Below are positions 11,966-13,174 of a DNA stretch of 13,174 nt, one piece after another. This DNA comes from Devosia sp. (GTDB lineage: Bacteria; Pseudomonadota; Alphaproteobacteria; Rhizobiales; Devosiaceae): assembly GCA_011322005.1 (NCBI GenBank), contig DROE01000129.1:1-13174 (forward strand), written 5' to 3'. The translations under genes were made by a program, and so were the position numbers. Every line of letters begins with the position of its first letter. Within the stretch, counting starts at the first letter, position 1. Below the pieces are notes generated by a model. It ran no database searches, was not told the origin of the DNA, and saw nothing but the letters and a program-made list of their open reading frames with translations.

Positions 11966-13174
11966 GTGCAGGCATTGCCCCGATCTTGAGGGGATTGAAA
12001 CTTGTAGTCCGAAGCCAACATCAACGCCGTGTGCAGGCATTGCCCCGATCTTGAGGGGATTGAAACGAACAGCCACCCAGCAACTGTGGTCTTTGGCGTG
12101 CAGGCATTGCCCCGATCTTGAGGGGATTGAAACGCCCCAACTTCTAGGTTTCGGGCTGCAAAGTGGTGCAGGCATTGCCCCGATCTTGAGGGGATTGAAA
12201 CATCCTTCCAGTCCCAGTTTGGATACGCTGTTGTGCAGGCATTGCCCCGATCTTGAGGGGATTGAAACGACCTGAGCGCCGCGCAGGTCGCGGCGCTGTG
12301 CAGGCATTGCCCCGATCTTGAGGGGATTGAAACCCAGTCCCAGTTTGGATAGGCAGTTCGAAAGGTGCAGGCATTGCCCCGATCTTGAGGGGATTGAAAC
12401 ACTACTTGACGGTAATAACCCCCGCCAAGGGTGCAGGCATTGCCCCGATCTTGAGGGGATTGAAACATCCGACATATACAGCGCCGACAACCACAGGTGC
12501 AGGCATTGCCCCGATCTTGAGGGGATTGAAACATGGCGCCTTTATACGCGCCCCAATCCGCCGTGCAGGCATTGCCCCGATCTTGAGGGGATTGAAACAA
12601 CTTCGGCAGGATAGCCTTCAACCCCGGGTGCAGGCATTGCCCCGATCTTGAGGGGATTGAAACTCCGCACCGACTCTGCGTCGCCCGACTCCGAGTGCAG
12701 GCATTGCCCCGATCTTGAGGGGATTGAAACGGTTGAGCTTTGGATTTGAGCTTTGGATTTGTGCAGGCATTGCCCCGATCTTGAGGGGATTGAAACCTCC
12801 GCGCCGCCCGACTCCGACCTACCCCCGTGCAGGCATTGCCCCGATCTTGAGGGGATTGAAACGTGACTCCTTATGTAGGTTCGGCGGCCAATGTGCAGGC
12901 ATTGCCCCGATCTTGAGGGGATTGAAACAAGAAAGGGCTGTATTACCGTTTTGCCTGACGTGCAGGCATTGCCCCGATCTTGAGGGGATTGAAACAAAGA
13001 TATTTCTAATGTTTCTGAGATTTACGTGCAGGCATTGCCCCGATCTTGAGGGGATTGAAACGACCTCGCGTCCTGTGTGGCGCAAAGTAACCGTGCAGGC
13101 ATTGCCCCGATCTTGAGGGGATTGAAACTTTCAGACTCTGGATTTTGAGGGCTAGGGCGGTGCAGGCATTGCCC
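11966..13174 (+). CRISPR. CRISPR array, 18 complete repeats plus one partial, type III-like repeat
   Basis: The 36-bp repeat begins GTGCAGGCATTGCCCC and ends GGGGATTGAAAC. Every complete copy I compared is identical. Repeat starts: 11966, 12031, 12098, 12166, 12233, 12298, 12365, 12431, 12497, 12563, 12628, 12695, 12761, 12827, 12893, 12960, 13026, 13093, and a partial copy at 13160 cut by the window end. The 18 spacers are 29-32 bp. CCCC (13-16) and GGGG (25-28) can form a small stem; cleavage at its 3' base would leave the 8-nt tag ATTGAAAC at the 5' end of each crRNA, as in type III (and some type I) systems. Direction is plus strand, leader side at 11867-11965. Spacers 4 and 6, and 11 and 13, are related pairs. 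Open frames through the array are artefacts. Confidence 0.99.

Noticed and set aside
11663..13116. Open frames through the array coding for repeated SIPSRSGQCLH / CRHCPDLEGIET units
   Set aside because: They are translations of the 36-bp CRISPR repeat, which keeps a frame open by chance; no start signals or protein family.
12731..13159. Spacer 12 and spacer 18 as a third related pair; internal 13-bp tandem repeat in spacer 12
   Set aside because: The similarity (GGATTT...GAG) needs gaps and is low complexity; the tandem TTGAGCTTTGGAT is real but probably just reflects a repetitive protospacer.

Overview
The window looks like a chromosomal segment of an alphaproteobacterium, most likely of the Hyphomicrobiales/Rhodobacterales kind. 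This rests on moderately high GC, an ECF42-type sigma/YCII pair, KDPG aldolase, a compact molybdate transporter and a HutC-type GntR regulator. No rRNA or other taxonomic marker is present, so the placement is an inference from gene content.

Left part (1-5863), ordinary metabolism. On the minus strand lie the 5' end of an ECF42-like sigma factor gene preceded by its usual YCII/DGPF partner, then nadA (quinolinate synthase). On the plus strand, divergent from nadA, runs a tightly packed series: eda (KDPG aldolase), modA, modB, modC (molybdate ABC transporter). eda and modA overlap, and modB lacks an ATG or GTG start. A GntR/UTRA regulator follows.

Middle (5864-6878), a 1-kb stretch with no intact gene but with readable ruins: a trimethylamine-methyltransferase-like (MttB family) gene broken by frameshift, deletion and a TGA; a cluster of ATTGGT boxes resembling operator half-sites; and a scar in which the start of a sugar-type solute-binding protein is joined to the last ~30 codons of an ABC permease. 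The permease stop still overlaps the start of an intact aldo/keto reductase gene (6879-7925). This looks like a former GntR-controlled catabolic operon that lost most of its genes.

Right part (8071-13174), a type III-like CRISPR locus. Minus-strand operon, in transcription order: csx16 (probable cyclic-oligoadenylate ring nuclease), an unrecognised protein with two membrane helices and a cytosolic domain, and a CARF-wHTH-RelE protein matching Cami1 (cyclic-oligoadenylate-activated, ribosome-dependent mRNA interferase). Divergent on the plus strand is an adaptation operon with two different cas2 genes flanking cas1 (cas2-cas1-cas2), a ~100-bp leader, and a CRISPR array of 18 complete 36-bp repeats plus a partial one that runs off the window. 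The repeat ends in ATTGAAAC, the typical type III 5' crRNA tag. No cas10, cas6 or Csm/Cmr genes are in the window; the signalling complex must be encoded elsewhere if the system works. The most novel element is the two-helix membrane protein, translationally coupled to Cami1 and placed directly after Csx16. Two pairs of spacers are variants of each other, and the first pair differs only at third codon positions of a shared reading frame.
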